NCBI RefSeq assembly: GCF_019656315.1
Contig: NZ_BPLU01000035.1
Coordinates: 62,001 to 126,000 of the forward strand
Length of the DNA: 64,000 nucleotides
Source of the DNA: Flavobacterium sp. UMI-01
GTDB taxonomy: Bacteria; Bacteroidota; Bacteroidia; Flavobacteriales; Flavobacteriaceae
Reading direction: 5' to 3'
Both the position numbers and the translations under genes were made by a program. Positions 36,851-44,239 of this stretch are shown one piece after another (position 1 is the stretch's first letter; each line of letters opens with the position of its first letter). Under the pieces are notes generated by a model. That model did not search any database. It saw only the letters and a list, made by a program, of their open reading frames with translations, and was not told where the DNA came from.

Positions 36851-38797
36851 TTAAAACTTCCATATTCCGTAAAACTGGAAATAATTGAAGTTTTCTTTGA
36901 AATTCATCACATATCGCGCTCCTAAACTGGGACCTATACGGGCGACACCAAAGGTAAGGTCGAAGAGAAGCCCTGACTTAAAATTAGTAAAACTTTTTGT
37001 GGTTGCTGAGGTTTCTTCCTTGGAAGCAACGGGGACAGTAGGTTTATCAGGGTCAAGTAATTCAGTTAGCGTTGTTTGGCTTTGTTTTTCGGAGGCATCG
37101 ATATTGGCTTGAATTCCCGCTCCTACACCAATAAAATTATTAATGTTGTACCGAATCAGTAACGGAATTTCGTTGTTGAAACTGGTGTTTTCTGTGGTGG
37201 TTGTTGTACGTTGTAGTTGGCGAACACCATTAGAATTCTGAATGAACTCTTCGGATGTGGATTTCGCCGATTGGTATTTGTGGAGGCTATTGATTAATTC
37301 TGCTTGCCAATAGAATCGATAGGATTTGAAAGGCGATAGGGTTGCTCCTGCAAAATAACTGGTAGAATTGTTCAGGCTAGGATAGTAATTGTAACCAGCT
37401 TTTGCTCCTATGGAAATTCCAGGAAGGAAACGTGTGGTGGCATAATTGGTCAGAATGGGTTCGTTTTTATCAAAAAAGATAGCCGTTCTGCTTCGGGTAT
37501 TTATTTTGTGAAAGTCTTTGTTGAATTTCATCGAATATTTTACAAATCCTTTGGTACTGTCTTTTTCATGTACATTTTTTTGATTGCTACCCGGGAGATA
37601 AATGTTTTTGAAAGTGAAGAAGATTTGTTTTTGTTTGATGATCGTGTCCAAGCAACTGGTTGTGGGAACTTCGTTTTTAGGGCAAATAGGGCATTTAGGA
37701 TACATATCCTCAATTTGAAACGTTTTTTTGTCAAACATATCAGGAATGTCGGTTTCCAGTCGAATCATACGTGCTGGCCCTTCGCCATTGTTTTGAAAAC
37801 GGGTTTTGAATGCCACTCTTTTAAAACGAACCAAACGGTAATTCATAAAACTTCCATTGGAGCCCATTTTGTTTGGGTCATGCGAGGTGACAATTTCCAT
37901 TTCAAGGGTTTTTACTTTATGGTTTTTGTAGTTTCTATTGGGAACAAATACCCCCCGCATGGTTACGGTAGCGCTAGTGTCCTTGAGCATTTCAGGGGTG
38001 GTTTTGAAAGTATAAAATACATTTCGAGCTTCATTAGGATTCATATCGTCCATTTCTAAAATACTTACTTGGTGGTAGTCTTTTTTAGCAATGGCGAGTG
38101 TGGTTTCTAAATCGGTTTCATCGCTAGTGTTCCGTTGTTTTAGAATGGGTTTGGCATCATTGGAAACCAAAAAACGATTGTTGTCGTTAAGCTCTTGGGC
38201 AACTGCAAAGGTGTTTTCTTTTACCTCTCTTTCCCCTGAATGGGAACGGAAATCTACGAGTTCAAAGTTGCGATGTTTGAATTGAGTTTCATTATAAAAA
38301 AGGTACAATTTGCCATTAGAGACATAATTTTCGGTGTTTTGATAGCTGAGAATAACCACCATTTCTTGCTCGGGGATGGGGTCGCAGTTTTTTTGAAGTG
38401 TAAAACCACTCGGGTCGGTTAAGGTGGCGATGGTAGTATTGGCAGGAGTGGTAAGGTCATTTACAACCACTTTTTTAGGGCGTGTTGTGGGAGGTTTTCC
38501 GTTGTCGTAATTGTTAGTAACTGCCAGGCGAGCGTTGTAGGTACCTTTGTTTTTATAAACATGTTTGGGTTCTGCCTCTTTGCTGTAAGAACCATCGCCC
38601 ATTTCCCATAAATAGGAAAAACTAGGTTTGGGAGCACCAGCAATCGGAATTAATGGGGGCAGTTCTGGCTTGAAATTGACTTGGTTCCCTGTTTGGATAT
38701 AGCCTATGATGGCTCTACGGGTGATAGTATCCTTTACTTTGGTTTGTGAAAAGGATAATATAGAGAATAGGAAAATGAGTCGAAACAATATTTTCAT
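36851..38797 (-). CDS. PKD-domain protein with C-terminal outer-membrane barrel
   Basis: This 648-residue protein starts at the ATG at 38797, giving a clean signal peptide (cleavage after SFSQ). Residues about 30-105 form a PKD domain (SYLWEMGDGSYSK ... GTYNARLAVTN). The middle (about 120-460) contains a DUF11-like repeated-domain segment (FKTRFQNNGEGPARMIRLE) and a CPICP cysteine pair. The last 160 residues are strands of an outer-membrane barrel (ISIGAKAGYNYYP ... FYGIWKF). It is probably a surface-exposed anchor or sensor. A 213-bp gap separates it from the CHAT gene. Confidence 0.82.
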   Translation of the reverse strand: MKILFRLIFLFSILSFSQTKVKDTITRRAIIGYIQTGNQVNFKPELPPLIPIAGAPKPSFSYLWEMGDGSYSKEAEPKHVYKNKGTYNARLAVTNNYDNGKPPTTRPKKVVVNDLTTPANTTIATLTDPSGFTLQKNCDPIPEQEMVVILSYQNTENYVSNGKLYLFYNETQFKHRNFELVDFRSHSGEREVKENTFAVAQELNDNNRFLVSNDAKPILKQRNTSDETDLETTLAIAKKDYHQVSILEMDDMNPNEARNVFYTFKTTPEMLKDTSATVTMRGVFVPNRNYKNHKVKTLEMEIVTSHDPNKMGSNGSFMNYRLVRFKRVAFKTRFQNNGEGPARMIRLETDIPDMFDKKTFQIEDMYPKCPICPKNEVPTTSCLDTIIKQKQIFFTFKNIYLPGSNQKNVHEKDSTKGFVKYSMKFNKDFHKINTRSRTAIFFDKNEPILTNYATTRFLPGISIGAKAGYNYYPSLNNSTSYFAGATLSPFKSYRFYWQAELINSLHKYQSAKSTSEEFIQNSNGVRQLQRTTTTTENTSFNNEIPLLIRYNINNFIGVGAGIQANIDASEKQSQTTLTELLDPDKPTVPVASKEETSATTKSFTNFKSGLLFDLTFGVARIGPSLGARYVMNFKENFNYFQFYGIWKF

Positions 38798-38833
38798 AAT
38801 CAATAGGTTTGGGTTAGGTTTTATAAAAATAGC

Positions 38834-38862
38834 AAAAAGCGGTGATTGCTTCACCGCTTTAA
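38834..38862. terminator. Terminator after the lipoprotein gene
   Basis: Stem AAAGCGGTGA / TCACCGCTTT with a short loop. Read on the minus strand it is followed by TTTTTGC, ending the 38884-39903 gene before the PKD gene. Confidence 0.8.
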
Positions 38863-38883
38863 TTTAAAAATCTATTTTAGGTA

Positions 38884-39903
38884 TTATTGAATAGCGTTGA
38901 TGGCCGCTACTAATTGTGCTTCGGTTCCTACTGTAGTTTCTCCGATTGTGAACTGGAAAACATCATTAGCTTGTATGGTTACCCCTTTGATAGCGTATCT
39001 CCATTGTCCATTTTCTTCAGTGACAAAGATGATGTGACAGGCTAGTCCTACTGGAATTTGTCCATAATGCTCACTAAACAAACCTGCATTGGTGAAAGTG
39101 TCAAGTTTGGCTAAAGCATTGGTTCCTTCACCATCATATGATAAATAAATGGCACTATTTGTATTGTCATAACCCGTAGGAGCTCCAACTAAGATCGTTG
39201 TTTTAGGTCTAGGGTCACTATAAAATTTGTCCACATTGGTCCAGCCAAAGTTTCCAAAAGACACATAGTAGCTGTTTTGTCCTGCTTCAACGCCTCCTTT
39301 TCCATTAGTTCCTGCAGCATCACGAGCATCAGCCCAAGCTAAGTTGCCTTCGTTATCAATGATTCCAGTCCATAAAGTCATGGCATTGTCAACACCATTG
39401 GTTAAGGCGGCAGGTACTTTTAAATTAATGTTGCAAGTAGGGACAAGATCCACACCACCTTGGGTAGCATTGATATAAAATTCTCCACCAGAGATTAGTA
39501 AGGCACGATCACCATTTGGCATGATTCCCATAGTAGGTTTATTGGTTACAAGCATGGTACCTTTGTCGAAAAGTTCCACATATTCTATGTCAATGGCACC
39601 AGTTACTGGACTTCCGTTTTTAGTCAAACAGTTGCCGTTAAGGGTGATGACAACACCATTTGCTGAAGTGAGCGTGATAACTCCTGCTCCTGCTGTAGCG
39701 GTAAATTTTTGGGTTTGCCCTTCAAGTGCAGCTTCACGTACGGCTGAAAATTCGGCAGCAGAGGCTGGTGTTATAGGGTGGTCGTTGTTATCACAACTGA
39801 TAAAGGCTCCTGCGGTTAAGAATAAAAGTGCGATGTTTTTAAGATTTGATTTGCTTACAAATTTAAAATTGGTTTTTTGGTTTGCGTGAATCGTTGTTTT
39901 CAT
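38884..39903 (-). CDS. Secreted lipoprotein of unknown function, sigma-motif regulated
   Basis: This 339-residue lipoprotein has a long basic leader and lipobox GAFISC (Cys37), followed by a beta-rich body. It contains NGNCLTKNGSPVTGAIDIEYVELFDKG-type segments (about residues 92-115), suggesting a carboxypeptidase-regulatory or Ig-like fold (inference), and ends with a short helix. I do not recognise the family. The gene is directly preceded by the GGGGTAACAAT motif shared with the next gene, so it is probably controlled by the adjacent ECF sigma factor. Confidence 0.75.
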   Translation of the reverse strand: MKTTIHANQKTNFKFVSKSNLKNIALLFLTAGAFISCDNNDHPITPASAAEFSAVREAALEGQTQKFTATAGAGVITLTSANGVVITLNGNCLTKNGSPVTGAIDIEYVELFDKGTMLVTNKPTMGIMPNGDRALLISGGEFYINATQGGVDLVPTCNINLKVPAALTNGVDNAMTLWTGIIDNEGNLAWADARDAAGTNGKGGVEAGQNSYYVSFGNFGWTNVDKFYSDPRPKTTILVGAPTGYDNTNSAIYLSYDGEGTNALAKLDTFTNAGLFSEHYGQIPVGLACHIIFVTEENGQWRYAIKGVTIQANDVFQFTIGETTVGTEAQLVAAINAIQ

Positions 39904-39940
39904 GATTTCTAATTTTTTAAAATGATTTGTATCTTCTTTT

Positions 39941-39974
39941 GTTTATATCCCTTAGGAGGGAAAATTGTTACCCC
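39941..39974 (-). promoter_or_regulatory. Putative ECF sigma promoter, copy 1
   Basis: Minus strand: GGGGTAACAATTT (39974-39962), an 11-nt gap, then GGATATAAAC (39950-39941). It ends 37 nt before the lipoprotein ATG. Core, gap and second box match copy 2 exactly in spacing. Confidence 0.7.
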
Positions 39975-39990
39975 TTTTTTTTGATTTTTT

Positions 39991-40428
39991 TTAATAATTT
40001 ATGCTTTGTATGATTTTGTAATTAAGAACATCGCCTTTACCAATCAATTCAATCATTTTTTTGGCTTGCTGTTCAGAGTTTGAAAAACCTTTAGCGTGTC
40101 CTGAACTTGTTTGAGCTTCCCAGAAATACAATTTCCCATTAGCTCCTTTTTCTTGATTTTTAATTTGGTAGTAACTTTCAATCTTTTTTTCAAGGATTAC
40201 TTCGTTGTGGGTTACTAGGGCAATCATTTTGTGGGCATCGGCCAGTGAATGGGCTGTTCCTGAATAATTTTGCTGTGTGGTTTTGACAGTCCATTCAAAG
40301 GTTTCAATGATTGCATCTCTTGAAACAATTGGGGTAGTTTCAAATTCATTTGAAAATGAGGTTGCTTGTGTTGTATGATTTGAAAAGAATAAAGCAACAA
40401 TGGCTAATGTTAAAATTGACTTTTTCAT
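39991..40428 (-). CDS. Small secreted protein with internal tandem duplication
   Basis: This 145-residue protein has a signal peptide (cleavage near TTQA, residues 19-22). The mature part is two copies of a 42-residue unit, residues 44-85 and 101-142. Aligned positions include W46/W103, AHKMI and AKKMI (65-69/122-126), EV/DV (76-77/133-134) and I83/I140. No known family is recognised. The gene has its own copy of the sigma motif 31 nt upstream. Its divergent position next to the ECF sigma gene suggests a direct target and possibly a signal or receptor component (inference). Confidence 0.75.
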   Translation of the reverse strand: MKKSILTLAIVALFFSNHTTQATSFSNEFETTPIVSRDAIIETFEWTVKTTQQNYSGTAHSLADAHKMIALVTHNEVILEKKIESYYQIKNQEKGANGKLYFWEAQTSSGHAKGFSNSEQQAKKMIELIGKGDVLNYKIIQSINY

Positions 40429-40458
40429 GATTTCTAATTTTTAGTGTTATTGTTTTTT

Positions 40459-40491
40459 GTTATATCCGTTGGGTTGTGAAATTGTTACCCC
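40459..40491 (-). promoter_or_regulatory. Putative ECF sigma promoter, copy 2
   Basis: Minus strand: GGGGTAACAATTT (40491-40479), 11-nt gap, GGATATAAC (40467-40459), 31 nt before the ATG at 40428. Confidence 0.7.
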
Positions 40492-40529
40492 TTATTTTTA
40501 TTTTTTTTGAAAACTTTTTTCATGATGTG

Positions 40530-40598
40530 TTATCGGGTGATGATTTTCCAAAGGGTGTAGCTAAAAAAGCGTTTGATTCTTTTGTAATATCTTTTCAT
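40530..40598 (-). CDS. Possible 22-residue cationic peptide gene
   Basis: An ATG at 40598 opens a 22-codon frame ending in TAA at 40530. The peptide begins MKRYYKRIKRFF and ends TLWKIITR, with eight Lys/Arg, no acidic residue and many aromatic residues, like an amphipathic membrane-active or signalling peptide. It lies behind copy 3 of the sigma motif at nearly the same distance as the two longer targets (27 nt from the second box to the ATG). Short frames are common by chance, so this is tentative; the promoter geometry is the main support. Confidence 0.3.
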   Translation of the reverse strand: MKRYYKRIKRFFSYTLWKIITR

Positions 40599-40625
40599 CT
40601 TTCAAAAATTTAAATAGCGTTTATA

Positions 40626-40660
40626 GGGATATATACAGGAGGGATTTATATTGTTACCCC
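40626..40660 (-). promoter_or_regulatory. Putative ECF sigma promoter, copy 3
   Basis: Minus strand: GGGGTAACAATAT (40660-40648), 11-nt gap, GTATATATCCC (40636-40626). It points away from the sigma gene, towards the 22-codon frame. Confidence 0.6.
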
Positions 40661-40716
40661 TTTATTTCAAAAATATTTGAGATTCTTTTTTTACATTAGC
40701 AGTTAAAATAGTTGCT

Positions 40717-41295
40717 ATGAACACATTAGTACCACATCCGGACCAGATGTATATTGAAGGATTGGCTTCGAATAATTCGGGGGTAATTCAATCTATCTAT
40801 AAAAAATTTGTTCCCAAGGTGATTCATTACATCCGAAATAATTCTGGAAACGAAGACCAAGCACAAGACGTGGTACAAGAAGTGTTGGTGGTGTTGTTTG
40901 ATCAGGCCAAGGCTAATAAATTAGTGCTGACTTGTCCGTTTGATGCCTACTTTTTTTTGTTATGCAAAAGAAAATGGTTGAATGAGTTGAAAAAAACAGC
41001 GAATAGAGGGGTAACAATTGCGGATGGTTTTGCATCTATAAATGAATCCGCTGATGAAATGGTTGCGCAAACCGAATCTTTTGAGGAAAAACAACAACTC
41101 TTTGATGCTATGTTTCAAAAACTAGGCGAAAAATGCCAAGAAGTACTCAAGTGGAGTTTTACTTTAAAATCGATGGAAGAGGTTGCCGAAAAGTTAGGGG
41201 TGACCTATGGTTATGTTCGAAAGAAAAAATCGTTGTGTACGGGACAATTAACGCAATGGATTCAAGAATCAAGTCAGTATCAAAAATTAAAATAA
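40717..41295 (+). CDS. ECF-type RNA polymerase sigma factor
   Basis: This 192-residue sigma-70 family protein has region 2 (about residues 25-92; VVQEVLVVLFDQA and a DAYFFLLCKRKWLNE segment for -10 recognition and melting) and region 4 (about 127-180; CQEVLKWSFTLKSMEEVAEKLGVTYGYVRKKK, a helix-turn-helix for the -35 box). It probably directs RNA polymerase to the GGGGTAACAAT sites next door. It is co-transcribed with a membrane partner 7 nt downstream and is divergent from the two secreted-protein genes. A further core copy of the motif lies inside its coding sequence. Confidence 0.9.
   Translation: MNTLVPHPDQMYIEGLASNNSGVIQSIYKKFVPKVIHYIRNNSGNEDQAQDVVQEVLVVLFDQAKANKLVLTCPFDAYFFLLCKRKWLNELKKTANRGVTIADGFASINESADEMVAQTESFEEKQQLFDAMFQKLGEKCQEVLKWSFTLKSMEEVAEKLGVTYGYVRKKKSLCTGQLTQWIQESSQYQKLK
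41008..41041 (+). promoter_or_regulatory. Sigma-motif core inside the sigma gene
   Basis: GGGGTAACAATTG on the plus strand (41008-41020), with TATAA at 41037-41041. The core equals the upstream copies, but the second box is shifted by about 3 nt. It would read into the anti-sigma-like gene. It may be a coincidence of coding sequence. Confidence 0.35.
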
Positions 41296-41302
41296 GTACG
41301 CC

Positions 41303-42031
41303 ATGAACGAGGAACGCTATATCATATTTGATCAATATTTGCAAGGAGAGCTTTCGGATGTTGATAAAAAAGCTTTTGAAAAAGAATTGCAAACCGATGC
41401 TGAATTGGCAATGGCTTTTGAGAATTTTAAAGAAGTTAATTTTCAATTGGAACAAAAATTTGGCATTGCAGCTGAGCGAAAAGCTTTTCAGGAAAATTTG
41501 ACACAATTGGCCAAAAAGACCATCAAAAAGAAAAAATCCAAAATTAGAACCTTAAAGCCTTGGTATTATTCGGTTGCGGCTTCTGTGACGATTTTGCTAG
41601 GAGCTTGGTTTTTTCTGCAACAATCAAAACCGGTTTTTGAAGATTACAACCAATATGAAAACGCTTATTTTACTGAGAGAAGCGAGGAGTTGAGTGTGAA
41701 TTTGAAAATGGCACAAGACGCTTTTAATGATAAAGATTATGCAGTAGCCTTGCCACAATTTGAAATGATTGTTAAGGAAAACGCAACACCTGAAATCGAA
41801 TTGTACTATGGTATTTCGTTGATGGAAATGAATCGTTTGAAAGAAGCTGAAGTCGTTTTTAAAGGGATACAATCAGGAACTTCGATTTATAAAAACAAAT
41901 CCACTTGGAATCTAGCCTTGTTGAAATTAAAACAAAAAGACTATGATGCTTGTGAAGCCATATTGAAAACCATTCCAATGGATTATGAGGGGTATGATAA
42001 GGTAGAAGAATTGTTGGGTAAACTGGATTAA
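41303..42031 (+). CDS. TPR membrane protein, probable anti-sigma partner
   Basis: This 242-residue protein has a cytoplasmic N-terminus (1-85) with the helical layout of anti-sigma domains (YLQGELSDVDKKAFEKELQTDAELAMAFE) but no zinc ligands. A single membrane helix follows (about 87-106), then a periplasmic part with tetratricopeptide-like repeats (about 125-240). It starts 7 nt after the sigma gene. This topology suggests that it holds the sigma factor at the membrane and senses a periplasmic signal through its TPRs (inference). Confidence 0.82.
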   Translation: MNEERYIIFDQYLQGELSDVDKKAFEKELQTDAELAMAFENFKEVNFQLEQKFGIAAERKAFQENLTQLAKKTIKKKKSKIRTLKPWYYSVAASVTILLGAWFFLQQSKPVFEDYNQYENAYFTERSEELSVNLKMAQDAFNDKDYAVALPQFEMIVKENATPEIELYYGISLMEMNRLKEAEVVFKGIQSGTSIYKNKSTWNLALLKLKQKDYDACEAILKTIPMDYEGYDKVEELLGKLD

Positions 42032-42051
42032 GCAAAAAGTTTAATTAATAC

Positions 42052-42090
42052 ATCGCAAAGACTTTTCTTAAGGCTTTGCGATTTTTTTTT
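42052..42090 (+). terminator. Terminator of the sigma/anti-sigma operon
   Basis: Stem ATCGCAAAG / CTTTGCGAT with a 13-nt loop and a T9 run. Confidence 0.85.
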
Positions 42091-42123
42091 CGTTTCTAGT
42101 AAAAACAGGTGAATGTATGTTTG

Positions 42124-42166
42124 GCCACGAATTCACGAATTAAATCAAAAATTCGTGAATTAGTGA
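42124..42166. repeat. CACGAATT inverted repeat
   Basis: CCACGAATTCACGAATT and its near complement AATTCGTGAATTAGTG flank a short spacer. This intergenic palindrome type is frequent in Flavobacterium genomes (from memory, unverified). Confidence 0.55.
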
Positions 42167-42207
42167 CTTTTTAAATGGAAAGATAATCACCACTTATAAT
42201 TTCAATT

Positions 42208-42237
42208 TTTGTGGCTATTATAATTCTTGTAATTTTG
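42208..42237 (+). promoter_or_regulatory. Consensus promoter of tatD
   Basis: TTTG (42208-42211), 18-nt spacer, TAATTTTG (42230-42237). It lies 17 nt before the TTG start at 42255. Confidence 0.75.
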
Positions 42238-42254
42238 CAGTCTAAATAAACACC

Positions 42255-43034
42255 TTGGAAACAAAAACAATCTTTACCGATACCCATACGCATTTGTATT
42301 CAGAAGAGTTCAATGAAGATAGAAACGAAATGATTCAAAGGGCCATTGATTCGGGCGTTTCTCGTTTTTTTATTCCTGCCATTGATTCTAGTTTTACTGC
42401 GTCAATGTATGATTTAGAAAAAGCCTATCCAGAAAATATCTTTTTGATGATGGGCTTGCATCCTACCCATGTTAAAGATAATTACCAAGCGGAATTGCAA
42501 CATGTAAGAGAAGAATTGGCTAAAAGAAAATTTTATGCCATTGGTGAAATTGGGATTGATTTGTTTTGGGATAAAACGCATTTGAAAGAACAACAAGACG
42601 CCTTTAGAATTCAAATTCAATTAGCCAAGGAATACCAACTGCCCATTGTGATCCATTGTCGGGATGCTTTTGATGAAATTTTCGAAATTCTGGAAGAAGA
42701 AAAATCGGATGATTTATTTGGGATTTTTCATTGTTTTACGGGAACGCATGAACAAGCTTTACAGGCAATATCCTATAATATGAAATTAGGAATAGGCGGT
42801 GTGGTTACCTTTAAGAATGGTAAGATCGATCAGTTTTTGCATGAGATTGATTTGCAGTATATTGTATTGGAGACAGATTCACCTTATCTTGCTCCTGTAC
42901 CGTATCGCGGAAAACGAAATGAAAGTAGTTATGTTCTTAAAATAGCGGCAAAATTAGCCGAAATATATGGTGTTTCTATCGATGAAATAGCTGATAAAAC
43001 AACCGAAAATTCAAAATCAATTTTTGGGATTTAA
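42255..43034 (+). CDS. TatD-family metal-dependent DNase
   Basis: This 259-residue TIM-barrel hydrolase has the metal-binding HxH in FTDTHTHLY (about residues 7-15), a Glu in AIGEIGID, the His motifs VIHCRDA and IFHCFTG, and the late Asp in LETDSPYLAP. Family members act as 3'-5' exonucleases in DNA repair. The start is a TTG: an in-frame stop lies 15 nt upstream, no ATG precedes the conserved N-terminus, and a consensus promoter sits just upstream. The acyltransferase and asparaginase genes follow in the same direction. Confidence 0.92.
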   Translation: METKTIFTDTHTHLYSEEFNEDRNEMIQRAIDSGVSRFFIPAIDSSFTASMYDLEKAYPENIFLMMGLHPTHVKDNYQAELQHVREELAKRKFYAIGEIGIDLFWDKTHLKEQQDAFRIQIQLAKEYQLPIVIHCRDAFDEIFEILEEEKSDDLFGIFHCFTGTHEQALQAISYNMKLGIGGVVTFKNGKIDQFLHEIDLQYIVLETDSPYLAPVPYRGKRNESSYVLKIAAKLAEIYGVSIDEIADKTTENSKSIFGI

Positions 43035-43096
43035 AGTTGAAATTATCTTTGTTTGACTTTTTTTTTGTTCTTTTGCTTTTGACTAAAAAAACTATA

Positions 43097-44239
43097 ATGC
43101 AAAAATTTGACGCTATTCGTCCTTTTTATGACTCCGAGGTGAATGAAGTATTTATAAAATTACTACATCACCCGATGATGAAATCGTTAATGAATTTCTC
43201 TTTTCCTGATGTTGCTGATGAAGTGTGGAGAGAACAGCTATCAAAGACGCATTCTATTCGCGATTTTCAGTGCAATTTTATTTATCAATCGGTTCAAAAA
43301 GTATTAGAAAAAAGCTCTGAAGGGCTTTCGACTACTGGTTTTGAAAAATTAGAGAAAGGTGAAGCTTATCTCTTTATTTCTAATCATAGAGATATTTTAT
43401 TAGACACTACTTTGTTGAATGCTTCCTTGTTTGAGCATGGATTAGTGATGACTGCATCGGCTATTGGAGATAATCTAGTTAAGCAGCCTTTTTTGATGGA
43501 TTTGGCAAAGCTTAATCGTAATTTTTTAGTACAAAGAGGGTTGAGTCCACGTGAAATGCTACAAAGCTCCAAAACTTTATCCGAATACATAGGCCATTTG
43601 TTATTGCATGAAAGTCGTTCCGTTTGGATTGCACAGCGAGAAGGACGAACCAAAGACGGAAATGACGCCACCAATCCTGGTATTTTGAAAATGCTTGCTA
43701 TGGGATCAGACGAAGAAAATTTGATGGAATATTTCAAGAAAATTAAGATAGTGCCCGTTTCTATATCGTATGAATACGACCCAACTGATGCTTTGAAAAT
43801 GCCACAAATATTAGCTGAAGCCAATAATGAGGTGTATGTAAAAAAAGAGAATGAGGATTTTATGACCATTCTGAGTGGCGCTTTGGGACCCAAAAAACAC
43901 ATTCATATTCATATAGGAGATGTGTTGGATAACGCAATTGACCAAATTGCAACAGAGCATGATAATGTGAACAAACAAATCCAAGCCATAGCTCAAGCGA
44001 TTGACGATTCAATCTTGCCGAATTATAAATTATGGCCTACAAACTATATTGCTTACGATATCATCAACAATAGCAACACATTTGCAGAATATTACACCGA
44101 AGATCAAAAGAGTGTTTTTGAACGCAGAATGGAAAAACGCATTGATGCTACTAATCCTGTTGCTTTGCAAGGTTTTTTGAATATGTATGCTAATCCTGTT
44201 GTGAATAGTTTAAAATATAAAAATGCGGTTCAAGGCTAA
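43097..44239 (+). CDS. PlsC-like acyltransferase
   Basis: This 380-residue glycerol-phosphate-type acyltransferase starts at the ATG at 43097; the longest frame would begin at a TTG (43037) and add a spurious hydrophobic leader. The catalytic block reads ISNHRDILLDT, where the His and the second Asp are five residues apart instead of the usual four (NHx4D). The substrate-phosphate motif appears as EGRTKDG. It probably acylates a lysophospholipid or a related acceptor at the membrane. Its end overlaps ansA by 17 bp, suggesting coupled translation. Confidence 0.83.
   Translation: MQKFDAIRPFYDSEVNEVFIKLLHHPMMKSLMNFSFPDVADEVWREQLSKTHSIRDFQCNFIYQSVQKVLEKSSEGLSTTGFEKLEKGEAYLFISNHRDILLDTTLLNASLFEHGLVMTASAIGDNLVKQPFLMDLAKLNRNFLVQRGLSPREMLQSSKTLSEYIGHLLLHESRSVWIAQREGRTKDGNDATNPGILKMLAMGSDEENLMEYFKKIKIVPVSISYEYDPTDALKMPQILAEANNEVYVKKENEDFMTILSGALGPKKHIHIHIGDVLDNAIDQIATEHDNVNKQIQAIAQAIDDSILPNYKLWPTNYIAYDIINNSNTFAEYYTEDQKSVFERRMEKRIDATNPVALQGFLNMYANPVVNSLKYKNAVQG

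Noticed and set aside
37508..38059. 183-codon plus-strand frame inside the PKD gene
   Set aside because: It is the antisense shadow of a convincing coding sequence with signal peptide, PKD domain and barrel.
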